A stretch of 60,486 bases of DNA. Origin: Hyphococcus sp. Its GTDB lineage: Bacteria; Pseudomonadota; Alphaproteobacteria; Caulobacterales; Parvularculaceae. The translations under genes and the position numbers were made by a program. The notes under the pieces are model-generated. The model searched no databases. It saw only the letters and a program-made list of their open reading frames with translations, and was not told the origin of the DNA. Shown piece by piece: positions 1 through 7,544 of the stretch (positions are counted from its first letter, which is position 1; each line of letters opens with the position of its first letter). The stretch is from positions 1-60,486 of the forward strand of contig JAJFGA010000029.1 in NCBI GenBank assembly GCA_021776375.1. Reading direction: 5' to 3'.

Positions 1-404
1 GAGTTCACTGTTTCCCTACAGCGCCCGGATGACCACACCCACTGCGCCCACCGCTCATGATAAGACCATTCCGAGCCGTGAGGATGAAATTTAATATATT
101 AAATTTCATCCTCACCGATTCCAGCGGCCCTATACTTCTGCTCAGTCCGGATAGGGAGATGTGCTGTCGTGGCGATTTTTCTATGGCCGGCAATTGCGAG
201 TAAAGGAGCAAACCTGATGCCGCGCACCCTGATGCAGCGAACAAAACCATCCCTGCGCCAAGCGGCTTCGCCAGGTGAAAATGTTGGACCACATTTCGCT
301 GCAGGCCCCGTGGTTACAGGGCTTGCAAAAGGCGCGAAGGCCCTATCTCGAACCTGTCGGCGCGGTCAAGCTATGGATAAGTTACGCCCGTCATCAGCGC
401 ACGC
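1..404. other. gene-poor left edge of the window
   Basis: No gene is convincing here. The stretch holds a 38-bp perfect palindrome (separate entry). An open frame with an ATG at 217 has an AAGGAG-like ribosome site at 203-208, but it runs into the 3' end of the convergent porin gene, has a composition unlike an exported or globular protein, and matches no family I recognise. I treat it as noncoding or a very weak candidate. Confidence 0.5.
78..115. repeat. 38-bp perfect palindrome, AT-rich core
   Basis: Bases 78-115 read the same on both strands without a single mismatch. The centre is TTTAATATATTAAA and the arms end in GTGAGGATGAAA and its complement. No T-run follows on either strand, so it is not a standard intrinsic terminator. 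It could be a dimeric-repressor operator, a cruciform or hairpin element, or the relic of a mobile palindrome. The outer GAGGATGA resembles part of the REP-like repeat near 4681-4697, but the core does not. No function can be assigned from sequence alone. Confidence 0.85.
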
Positions 405-1268
405 TCAACGATTGATTCTGAACACCGATTTATCGGTGGTCCAGTGTCGGTTACGAATTTTGCGGTGCAGATAGCTATGTTTCGCCGCGCCATCAGCCAG
501 GGACCAGGCTTTTTCAATCCCGAAAACCACGACGCGGTCATCAGAACCGCTAAGACCAGAGGTATCGCTATAGCGCACAAACATGTCCAGGCCGAAGAGG
601 GTTTTGAAAACACCGACGCCATAATCAACATAGTCATCGTTAAACTGGCTGCGCTCGAACGCGCTGACGCCAAAGTCGGCGCGAAGATCAAAGCCGTGAG
701 CGATCGCCGCCTTCACTCTGGCGTTGGCGTATGCAGCGCCGCCCGTCTCGGCAAAGACGTTGGGCGCGTAAAAGGCGCGCGCCCTCACCTCCAGCTTGCC
801 AAACTCTCGCTTCACGCCGGCAAAGCCTTCATAAAACCCTTTGCGTCCCGAATGGTCGATGACGCCGTCTGCGTCCAGGTCAAAGTCAAAGGGGCTGGAT
901 GCCGGAAACGCATAATAGCGCGCGCCAATATTCAAGTCGAACGCGCCGGCGCTTGGCGCATATCCCCCATAGCCAAGCACAAACGGCCGGATCTCGCCAG
1001 CGATGGACGATGGCGTCGTCACGAAGCCGCCATATATATCGCCGCGTTCAATTTCTACATATCCGTAGACGGATGGGTTCAGCTTGGTGCTTTTAACGCC
1101 GCGATAAACGCTAACGGTCTCAACACCCAAGCCGGCCGTGACGGCGAATGCGTCTCCCATGAGCGCATCCGTCCACTCCCCGGCTATCGCCGGGCTCAAC
1201 ACCATAAGGGCCCACGCGAAGAAGCCCCCGCATGCAAGCAAGCCACGTGTTGACACTCCCCGCATCAT
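405..1268 (-). CDS. TorF-family putative outer-membrane porin
   Basis: This is a predicted outer-membrane beta-barrel protein of about 287 residues, resembling the TorF/CHP02001 putative porin family that is common in Proteobacteria. The ATG at 1268 (followed by a second at 1265) directly precedes a signal peptide with a Leu/Ala core ending near SPAIAG, so I prefer it to the earlier in-frame start at 1325. The mature part shows alternating aromatic and polar strands (GARYYAF, DMFVRYSDTSGLSG) typical of barrels, and an early Val-Tyr-Arg-Gly motif seen in the family. The barrel should end near FGIEKAW. The following basic tail of about 25 residues (ending RINR) is odd and may come from loss of the original stop codon. 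Substrate is unknown. It appears to be a single-gene unit. Confidence 0.7.
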   Translation of the reverse strand: MMRGVSTRGLLACGGFFAWALMVLSPAIAGEWTDALMGDAFAVTAGLGVETVSVYRGVKSTKLNPSVYGYVEIERGDIYGGFVTTPSSIAGEIRPFVLGYGGYAPSAGAFDLNIGARYYAFPASSPFDFDLDADGVIDHSGRKGFYEGFAGVKREFGKLEVRARAFYAPNVFAETGGAAYANARVKAAIAHGFDLRADFGVSAFERSQFNDDYVDYGVGVFKTLFGLDMFVRYSDTSGLSGSDDRVVVFGIEKAWSLADGAAKHSYLHRKIRNRHWTTDKSVFRINR

Positions 1269-1435
1269 CAGCCCCCAGCCGCAACATGCTTGCACGCCAG
1301 ACGCCGCGCAACAAGGCGCCAACATGGTTAATCACCACACGAAGGAAAGCTGCGGAGGCAGTTTGCGCTGGACAAATTATGGTGCAGGCCCAGCAAGCGA
1401 CTTAAGGCGCCTAGGGCGACGTCACCGATACGCCG

Positions 1436-1578
1436 CTAAATATGCATAATCCGTCCATAAGCATCCAGCGCGCTCTCATGCATCATCTCGCTGAGCGTCG
1501 GGTGCGGGAATATCGTGTGCATGAGGTCTTCTTCGACGGCTTCCATGGTTCGGGCGATGGCAAAGCCCTGGATGAGTT
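1436..1578 (-). pseudogene. 3'-terminal remnant of a second lpdA (dihydrolipoyl dehydrogenase)
   Basis: About 47 codons encode a near copy of the C-terminus of the intact LpdA at 3157-4572, including TMEAVEEDLMHTIFPHPTLS with the catalytic His-Glu region. Counting by eye, about 13 of roughly 140 bases differ, and most differences are silent; only four residues change (F/Y, A/V, I/V, I/V). Similarity stops sharply at about 1578, nine bases beyond the permease stop at 1587, and the remnant is in a different frame from the permease. There is no FAD or NAD domain, so it cannot be functional. It looks like the end of a duplicated lpdA whose body was deleted or replaced by the permease gene. Confidence 0.85.
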
Positions 1579-1586
1579 TGGCATCG

Positions 1587-2819
1587 TCAGCGAACGATTT
1601 CCGCAAGACTGATGACAGCAAGCGCGGCGGCGCTCGCGGCGCCGAGATAGGGAATGATGATCGGGACCATGAAGCCGCCATTCGGCTCGCCTCGCCGCTT
1701 GATGCGGATGAGCGCGATGTTGACCATGGCGAAGACCGTCAGCAGCAGAAACGACGTCGCCTGGGCGAGCGTCGCGAGCGGTAATGTTAGTGCACTGAGT
1801 AAAACAAGCGCGACGATGAACAGCGTTGCATTGACCGGCGTTTGCGTCCGCGCCGCGATGCGCCCGAACCACTCATGGATCGCGTCGCGCTGCGCGAGGC
1901 CGTATAGCACGCGCGAGCCCATGACGATCTGGACGAGCGCGCCGTTCACGACCGCCACCGTGGCGATCGTGCTCATCCAATAGGCGGGAACATCCGTGAG
2001 CCTTGAAAAAATAAGCGTCATCGGCGCGTCGCTTTGCGCCAGGAGCGCGATTGGCGTTGTTCGCACGGCCGCGAAGGCGACCGCCACGTAGATCATGGTC
2101 GCCAGTACGAGGGCGAGCAGGATCGACAGCGGCATGACGCGGCGGGGCTTTTTCACCTCTTCCACGACGTTCACCATGTCCTCAAAACCGATAAAGGCGT
2201 AAAACGCGAGCACGGCGCCGGAAAGAACGCCGGCAACGGCGCCGCCATTAGCGACATTCGGCGCGCCTTCGAAAGCGATGGGCTCGGCGGCGAACCCAAG
2301 GCCAATCACCAACAGCAACGCGCCGGCTTCGATAATCGTAATCACCGCGATGGCGATGAGCGATTCCGCGATCCCCCAGGCCGCAACCGCGCCAACCAAG
2401 ATCGCGAGGAAGAAGAATCCAAGCCAGACAGGAAACGCGATGATCTCGCCCGCATAACCAACAAAGCCGCGAAACATTACGCCGGATGAAACGATCCCCG
2501 ACGCGACAATCATAAAGCCGGCCAGCAATGAAAGGCGCTCATTGTTAAAACCCGCGGAAACATAAACCGCCTCTCCTGCGGATTTCGGAAAGCGCGAGGA
2601 GAGTTCTGCAAAACTTCCCGCCGTGAGGCTCGCAATCGCAGCGGCGAGGATGAAAGCGGCGGGCGCGAAAACGCCGGCGGCGCCGGCGACCTCGCCGATC
2701 AGCGCATAGATGCCGGCCCCGAGCATGGTGCCGAGACCATAAAAAACCAGCAACGGCCCGGAGATCACGCGCCGTAATTTTGGCTTGGCCGTATGATCCG
2801 GACCCAATTCATCTGCCAT
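1587..2819 (-). CDS. APC-superfamily amino-acid permease
   Basis: This is an inner-membrane amino-acid or polyamine transporter of the APC superfamily, 410 residues, slightly short for a 12-helix member. Residues 20-45 hold the family's glycine-rich first helix (GLGTMLGAGIYALIGEVAG), and strongly hydrophobic helices follow to the C-terminus. The conserved FYAFIGFEDMVNVVEEVKKP segment in the middle matches cationic-amino-acid and YfnA-like members. An AAGGAA ribosome site precedes the ATG. It lies between intact lpdA upstream and a broken lpdA 3' end directly downstream, which suggests that it arrived with, or was exposed by, a rearrangement. The substrate cannot be read from the sequence. Confidence 0.85.
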   Translation of the reverse strand: MADELGPDHTAKPKLRRVISGPLLVFYGLGTMLGAGIYALIGEVAGAAGVFAPAAFILAAAIASLTAGSFAELSSRFPKSAGEAVYVSAGFNNERLSLLAGFMIVASGIVSSGVMFRGFVGYAGEIIAFPVWLGFFFLAILVGAVAAWGIAESLIAIAVITIIEAGALLLVIGLGFAAEPIAFEGAPNVANGGAVAGVLSGAVLAFYAFIGFEDMVNVVEEVKKPRRVMPLSILLALVLATMIYVAVAFAAVRTTPIALLAQSDAPMTLIFSRLTDVPAYWMSTIATVAVVNGALVQIVMGSRVLYGLAQRDAIHEWFGRIAARTQTPVNATLFIVALVLLSALTLPLATLAQATSFLLLTVFAMVNIALIRIKRRGEPNGGFMVPIIIPYLGAASAAALAVISLAEIVR

Positions 2820-3156
2820 TGTCAGGCGTTCCTTTTGCGCGCATTGGCCCAGTTACTCATAACGGTTTCAACGGGTTTTGAAACGGCCAAAGGCTTCGGG
2901 CTATACGCCGTCTGAAACCGGCTTCCCACCTTCTTGTCATCGCATCTTTCGTCAGCCCTTGAGAGCAATTCGAAGATTAGCTAATTATTAATTTGTGGGC
3001 GTTGTCTTCAAAGCCCGTTCCGATCCGGCGCGCTAGTGCATTTTGCGGCGACAACATCTCTGAAATTGTCAAATGCTTGGCTGGTGTTGAAAATGAGCCT
3101 TGCCCACATTTCCTGCAGTGGGGGATCATCTTCATCACAAACAGCTATGTAAAATT
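2820..3156. other. intergenic region between lpdA and the permease
   Basis: I see no gene in these 337 bases. A 7-bp inverted repeat, GTTTCAA (2865-2871) and TTGAAAC (2878-2884), lies about 45 bases upstream of the permease start and could be an operator. An AT-rich patch at about 2977-2992 may include the permease promoter. No intrinsic terminator is evident for lpdA. Confidence 0.4.
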
Positions 3157-4572
3157 TCAAACATGCATCACCCGCCCATAAGCGTCCAGCACGCTCTCGT
3201 GCATCATCTCGCTTAACGTCGGGTGCGGGAAAATCGTGTGCATGAGGTCTTCTTCGACCGCTTCCATGGTTCGGGCGATGGCGTAGCCCTGGATGAGTTC
3301 GGTTACTTCCGCGCCGATCATATGGGCGCCTAGAAGCTCGCCGGTCGCGGCGTCGAAGACGGTTTTGACGAGGCCTTCTGGCTCGCCCAGCGCGATCGCC
3401 TTGCCGTTGCCGTTAAAGGGGAAGCGCCCGACCTTGACCTTGCGGCCCGCCGCCTTCGCCGCCGCTTCGGTGAGGCCGATGCTCGCGATTTGCGGCTGGC
3501 AATAGGTGCAGCCCGGAATTTTCGTGACGTCGAGCGGGTGGACGCCCGCCTGACCCGCGATCTTCTCTACACAGATCACCCCTTCATGGGACGCCTTGTG
3601 GGCGAGCCAGGGCGCGCCGACGACATCGCCGATGGCGTAGAGGCCGCGGGCGCCGGTCTCGAGCCATTCATTGACCACAACATGCCCGCGGTCGATCTTC
3701 GCGCCGACCGTCTCTAACCCCAAATTCTCAACATTGCCGACAATGCCGACGGCGAGGACGACGCGCTCGGCCTCGATCTCTTTGGTCTTGCCGTCTTTCA
3801 GCTTGACGCTCGCCTTGGCGAGCTTGCCCGACTTGTCGAGGCTTTGCACCTGCGCGCCCGTGAGGATTTCCATCCCCTGTTTTTTGAACTGCTTGGCGGC
3901 GAGTTTGGAAATCTCTTCGTCTTCCACCGGCAACACGCGGTCCAGCATTTCGACCACCGTCACCTTGGCGCCGAGCGCGTTATAAAAACTCGCAAACTCA
4001 ATGCCGATGGCGCCGGAGCCGATGACGAGGAGCGACTTTGGCATCACATCGGGGACCATCGCTTCCTTCGCGGTCCAGACGAACTTGCCGTCGGGCTCAA
4101 GCCCGGCCTGCGGAATGGTCCGCGCCCGCGCGCCGGTGGCGAGGATGACGTGTTTGGCTTTCACCGTGTCTTCGCCGGCCTTGGTTTTGACTTTAACGAT
4201 CGGCGCCGCGCCTCCTTTTTCCAACCGCGCCGTTCCCTCGATCACTTGAACCTTGTGCTTCTTCATGAGGTAGCCGATGCCGCCGGAAAGCTTGTTCGCC
4301 ACGCCCCGCGAGCGCTTGATCACCGCGTCGATGTCAAAGCCGATATTGTCCGCCTTCAGGCCGAACTCCGATGCGTGCTTCATATTGGTGTAGACTTCCG
4401 CGGTCCTGAGGAGCGCCTTGGTCGGGATGCAGCCCCAGTTAAGGCAGACGCCGCCCAGCGCATCGCGCTCGATAATCGCGGTCTTCATCCCCAGCTGGCT
4501 CGCGCGGATCGCCGCCACATAGCCCCCCGGCCCCGAGCCGATAATCACAAGATCGCAAGAATGCTCCGCCAT
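3157..4572 (-). CDS. lpdA: dihydrolipoyl dehydrogenase (E3)
   Basis: This is the FAD-dependent disulfide oxidoreductase that reoxidises dihydrolipoamide of 2-oxoacid dehydrogenase complexes with NAD+. The protein has 471 residues, full family length. It has an N-terminal FAD Rossmann motif (IIGSGPGGYVAA, residues 10-21), the redox disulfide C43/C48 in GGVCLNWGCIPTK, a central NAD Rossmann motif (VIGSGAIGIEFASF), and the C-terminal HPTLSE pair that activates the thiolate of the partner subunit. It stands alone rather than beside sucAB, pdh or bkd genes. It may serve all complexes in the cell, including the E1/E2 pair at 20-23.6 kb, which has no E3 of its own here. A second, broken copy of its 3' end lies at 1436-1578. 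Confidence 0.97.
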   Translation of the reverse strand: MAEHSCDLVIIGSGPGGYVAAIRASQLGMKTAIIERDALGGVCLNWGCIPTKALLRTAEVYTNMKHASEFGLKADNIGFDIDAVIKRSRGVANKLSGGIGYLMKKHKVQVIEGTARLEKGGAAPIVKVKTKAGEDTVKAKHVILATGARARTIPQAGLEPDGKFVWTAKEAMVPDVMPKSLLVIGSGAIGIEFASFYNALGAKVTVVEMLDRVLPVEDEEISKLAAKQFKKQGMEILTGAQVQSLDKSGKLAKASVKLKDGKTKEIEAERVVLAVGIVGNVENLGLETVGAKIDRGHVVVNEWLETGARGLYAIGDVVGAPWLAHKASHEGVICVEKIAGQAGVHPLDVTKIPGCTYCQPQIASIGLTEAAAKAAGRKVKVGRFPFNGNGKAIALGEPEGLVKTVFDAATGELLGAHMIGAEVTELIQGYAIARTMEAVEEDLMHTIFPHPTLSEMMHESVLDAYGRVMHV

Positions 4573-4603
4573 TTTTTCTCTCGCTGTTCATGTCTTTCGC
4601 CAT

Positions 4604-4693
4604 CCTTCGAGACGCCTGATTTCCTCATCCTGAGGGCGCGCCGAAGCGGCGCGCGTCTCGAAGGACGAGGAAATCAGGCTCCTCAGGATGAGG
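4604..4693. repeat. REP-like compound inverted repeat upstream of lpdA
   Basis: This is a nested palindromic element in the 304-base gap between lpdA and the next gene. CCTTCGAGACGC (4604-4615) pairs with GCGTCTCGAAGG (4653-4664). CTGATTTCCTC (4616-4626) pairs with GAGGAAATCAG (4667-4677). GCGCGCC (4636-4642) pairs with GGCGCGC (4648-4654). CCTCATCCTGAGG (4623-4635) recurs inverted as CCTCAGGATGAGG (4681-4693). The TCCTTCGAGACGC and CCTCATCCTGAGG words are typical of REP-like repeats scattered in alphaproteobacterial genomes. The rest of the gap up to 4876 should hold the divergent promoters of lpdA and the 4877 gene, but I cannot point to clear -35 and -10 boxes. Confidence 0.85.
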
Positions 4694-4876
4694 ATGAGAC
4701 TGTAATGAGCGCTAAGCGCCCGGACTTTCGGCGCGACTATAGCGGCGCGGCCTCAGAAGAAAACATAATACAAGAAATTTCATGATGATTGGAAAGGCCG
4801 GCGGATAGGGTTAGCCTGTATCCGGTCAGGCACAAACGGCGACGATGTCCGCCGCCGTGAAAGGGGAGATTTTCAC

Positions 4877-6433
4877 ATGACATTTGCAACGACGCTTGTT
4901 CGCAGTGCGGTCGCGTTGCTCGCGGTAACGGCGATCATCGCCGCGCCGCCCGCCGCCGCGCAACTCGGCGGCGTTCTCAACAAAGCCAAGAAACGCGCCG
5001 AACAGGAAGTAAAAGAGGCGGCGGAGACCACCGTCGCCAAGGCGATCTTTCCGCTGGAGCAGGACAGCGCCAATCTGCGCCGGATGTCACTTCTGATGGA
5101 CAATTATGCGCCGCGATCTTTTGACGATATGAGCGGGCTGGCGCGGACCGCGACTGGCGGCTTTGCACTCACGCCCGGAACCTATCGTTTTCAATCGGAG
5201 AGTTATTGCCTGAAGCCCGGCGCCTATGGCCGGCCCGGCGGCGCCGGTTATATGTCCGGCGAGATTACCGGCAAGCTTGCGCAGCCTCTCCACAATATTC
5301 TCGCGAATTCCTACGCCCGGCCGGATATTCATCGCGATCATATTCAGGGCCTGATCTGGAGTATGATCGCAGGCGTAAAAGTCTCTAATATGAAGCCGGA
5401 GTTTCAGGCCGCCGCCGCCGCGCTGCTGACGCCGCAAGAGGTCGTAGCGCTAAGCGGACCGGACGCCTTCATCCCGCCGGAGCTTTCCAGCCGCGCCTTG
5501 CGCAAGCTGCCGCGCTCGGCGCGCAACGCCTATGACGCGCATCAGCGCCTGCGCCGCGCCGCGGCCCGGCCCGAGACAAGCTTTGAAGACCTTGAGCGGA
5601 TCGCGATCCGTAACGGCGAAGCGCCGGTGACGGACGATGACGTTCCCTCCGGACGCTGGTCCTGGCATCCTGAAGGTTATTTCATCCGCTACGCCTCCAC
5701 CTCCTATCGCCGCGCGACCGCGGAGATCGTCGTGCCGGAAGCCGCGGAAATCATCCGCGACGCCGTCGGCCGGATCACCGAATTGCGGTTTGGCAATGGC
5801 GATAGCGTGATCACAACTTATGCAGATGATACACCGATTAGCGGGCGCAAATATCGTGGTGTTGTCTCCTTTCCGATTGCACGCGTTGAAATTCGCTCAA
5901 CTGACTCCGCAACTGGCGCGTTGCGCATCGCGGTCGCAGACCAGGGCGGGCATATATTCTTTAACAGCGGCAGCATTCGCGGCGCGACGCTGCAAAACCC
6001 TCAATTTCGCCATGCGAGTTTCGCACTGCCAGTATCGACAATGCTGTGGCAAACCCCGATCCCGGTGATCGATATCGACGCCATCAATGAAGCCAATGAA
6101 CGGCGCGAATATTATGAAGAGCGCGCGCGGCGCATGTCCGAGCCGCCGAGCAGTGAAGATATCGACGACCTTACGGACATGGATCACTACAGCGACGGCG
6201 TTGAGGCGGCGTTCGGTGATGCGTCTGACCGCTATGAATGGCTGATCGATCATTTTGAGCGCCAAAACCGCGCCCTCGCCTACGCCACTAGCCTGATCGA
6301 AACGCTGGGCGAGGACAGCGAGGAACCGGCGTCCGATAGCGGCCTGCCACTCTGGGAGCCATCGGGAGAGTCCGCGTTGCCGGCGCGCGACGGCTATGCG
6401 CAGCGGCTCGGGCTTTCCGGCCGGAGCTATTGA
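4877..6433 (+). CDS. secreted protein of unknown function
   Basis: I do not recognise this 518-residue protein. It begins with a clear Sec signal peptide (hydrophobic core at residues 8-25, likely cleavage after PPAAA near residue 28), so it should act in the periplasm or outside the cell. A short charged helical stretch (NKAKKRAEQEVKEAAETT) follows, then a mixed alpha/beta region. A segment around GRWSWHPEGYFIRYASTSYR and later strands suggest a beta-rich middle, and the C-terminus is acidic and helical. No lipobox, catalytic triad or repeat is apparent. An AAGGGGAG ribosome site lies ahead of the ATG. It shares its upstream gap with lpdA through the REP-like repeat and has no obvious operon partner. 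Confidence 0.75.
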   Translation: MTFATTLVRSAVALLAVTAIIAAPPAAAQLGGVLNKAKKRAEQEVKEAAETTVAKAIFPLEQDSANLRRMSLLMDNYAPRSFDDMSGLARTATGGFALTPGTYRFQSESYCLKPGAYGRPGGAGYMSGEITGKLAQPLHNILANSYARPDIHRDHIQGLIWSMIAGVKVSNMKPEFQAAAAALLTPQEVVALSGPDAFIPPELSSRALRKLPRSARNAYDAHQRLRRAAARPETSFEDLERIAIRNGEAPVTDDDVPSGRWSWHPEGYFIRYASTSYRRATAEIVVPEAAEIIRDAVGRITELRFGNGDSVITTYADDTPISGRKYRGVVSFPIARVEIRSTDSATGALRIAVADQGGHIFFNSGSIRGATLQNPQFRHASFALPVSTMLWQTPIPVIDIDAINEANERREYYEERARRMSEPPSSEDIDDLTDMDHYSDGVEAAFGDASDRYEWLIDHFERQNRALAYATSLIETLGEDSEEPASDSGLPLWEPSGESALPARDGYAQRLGLSGRSY

Positions 6434-6510
6434 GCCGCTACTGCGAAAGTGTTTTGCAAGGCGCGTGAATGCGCGCCATCTTCAGCGCAGATTGCAAAGG
6501 AGCCTCACCC

Positions 6511-7452
6511 ATGACCATCGAAGCCCTCCGCACGCCCGACGACCGGTTTAAAAACCTCTCCGGCTGGGATTATGAGCCGCACTATATTGACGATCTTGCG
6601 GGCTATGAAGGCTTGCGCATGCACTATGTGGATGAGGGCCCGAGTAGCGGGGACGCGAAAGATGGCGTGACCTTCCTTTGCATTCATGGCGAGCCGTCAT
6701 GGGCTTATCTGTTTCGCAAGATGGCCCCGGTTTTTGTTAACGCAGGCCATCGCTTTATCGCGGTCGATATGTTTGGCTTCGGGCGCTCGGACAAACCGGT
6801 TGATGATGATGTTTACACCTATCATTTTCACCGGGACGCCCTGCTAGCTTTTGTCGAGCGGCTGGGCCTTCAAAATGTCTGCCTCGTTTGCCAGGACTGG
6901 GGTGGTCTGCTTGGCCTAACCCTGCCGATGGAGGCGCAAGAGCGTTATTCTCGGCTGATCGTCATGAATACCGGCCTGCCCGCTGGAGAAAATGCGGGGC
7001 AAGGGTTTGCCGCCTGGCGGGCTTTCAATCGCGCCAATCCGGACCTTAAAGTAGGCAAACTGATGAAGCAGGCAACGCCAATCCTTACCGATCAAGAAGT
7101 CGCCGCGTATGACGCTCCGTTCCCGGATCAGTCATACAAAGCTGGTGTCCGACGTTTTCCCGAACTGGTGATGCTCAAAGGCGCAGAAGGCGAAGAGCTA
7201 ACGCCATCCTCCAGCGCAGGCGTTGAGACATCGCTGAAAGCGCGCAAATTCTGGTCCGAAGACTGGAACGGCGACAGCTTCATGGCCATCGGCATGCAAG
7301 ATCCTGTGCTTGGGCCCCCGGCGATGCAGCGCCTCAAATCAATCATCAAAAACTGTCCAGAACCAATGGAAGTCGCTGACGCCGGTCACTTCGTTCAGGA
7401 ATGGGGAGAACCTATCGCCAAAGCGGCGCTGGAGCGGTTTGGATTAGAGTAA
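6511..7452 (+). CDS. haloalkane dehalogenase homologue (alpha/beta hydrolase, DhlA-like)
   Basis: This 313-residue alpha/beta hydrolase resembles haloalkane dehalogenases of the DhlA type along its whole length. Such enzymes hydrolyse carbon-halogen bonds to an alcohol and halide. Visible residues are the oxyanion-region HGEPSW (H60, E61), nucleophile D129 followed by the halide-binding W130 in CQDWGG, acid D264 in GMQDPVLG, and base H293 in DAGHFVQEWGE. The ATG at 6511 is preferred over 6469 because it has an AAAGGAG-like site and matches the family N-terminus (RTPDDRF). The cap helix (LMKQATPILTDQE) lacks the second tryptophan expected in DhlA, so substrate range or even dehalogenation is uncertain. 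It may be a single-gene unit. Confidence 0.85.
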   Translation: MTIEALRTPDDRFKNLSGWDYEPHYIDDLAGYEGLRMHYVDEGPSSGDAKDGVTFLCIHGEPSWAYLFRKMAPVFVNAGHRFIAVDMFGFGRSDKPVDDDVYTYHFHRDALLAFVERLGLQNVCLVCQDWGGLLGLTLPMEAQERYSRLIVMNTGLPAGENAGQGFAAWRAFNRANPDLKVGKLMKQATPILTDQEVAAYDAPFPDQSYKAGVRRFPELVMLKGAEGEELTPSSSAGVETSLKARKFWSEDWNGDSFMAIGMQDPVLGPPAMQRLKSIIKNCPEPMEVADAGHFVQEWGEPIAKAALERFGLE

Positions 7453-7462
7453 CACTCCCCTT

Positions 7463-7516
7463 CATCCTTCGAGGTCTTTGCTTAAACAAGAGGTCTCCGA
7501 ATTAGGGAAGATGAGG
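7463..7516. repeat. degenerate REP-like fragment
   Basis: CATCCTTCGAGG (7463-7474) and GATGAGG (7510-7516) match the ends of the REP-like repeat at 4604-4693, but the centre is unrelated and contains a direct repeat of GAGGTCT (7471 and 7490). It lies in the convergent gap between the dehalogenase and the coiled-coil gene. It is probably a decayed copy and may still fold as a weak hairpin between the two 3' ends. Confidence 0.45.
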
Positions 7517-7544
7517 CCGGAGCAATGTGCTACTGTTTGCTCCC

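Noticed and set aside
5..292. Minus-strand frame with a hydrophobic start and a Cys
   Set aside because: It spans the 38-bp palindrome, has no ribosome site, and its composition does not look like a lipoprotein beyond the first 30 residues.
217..474. Plus-strand ORF with an AAGGAG-like site
   Set aside because: It runs 70 bases into the convergent porin gene, the sequence is basic and low in hydrophobics, and no family resemblance is visible.
2993..3181. Short plus-strand ORF in the lpdA-permease gap
   Set aside because: It overlaps the lpdA 3' end, is not preceded by a ribosome site and reads as random peptide.
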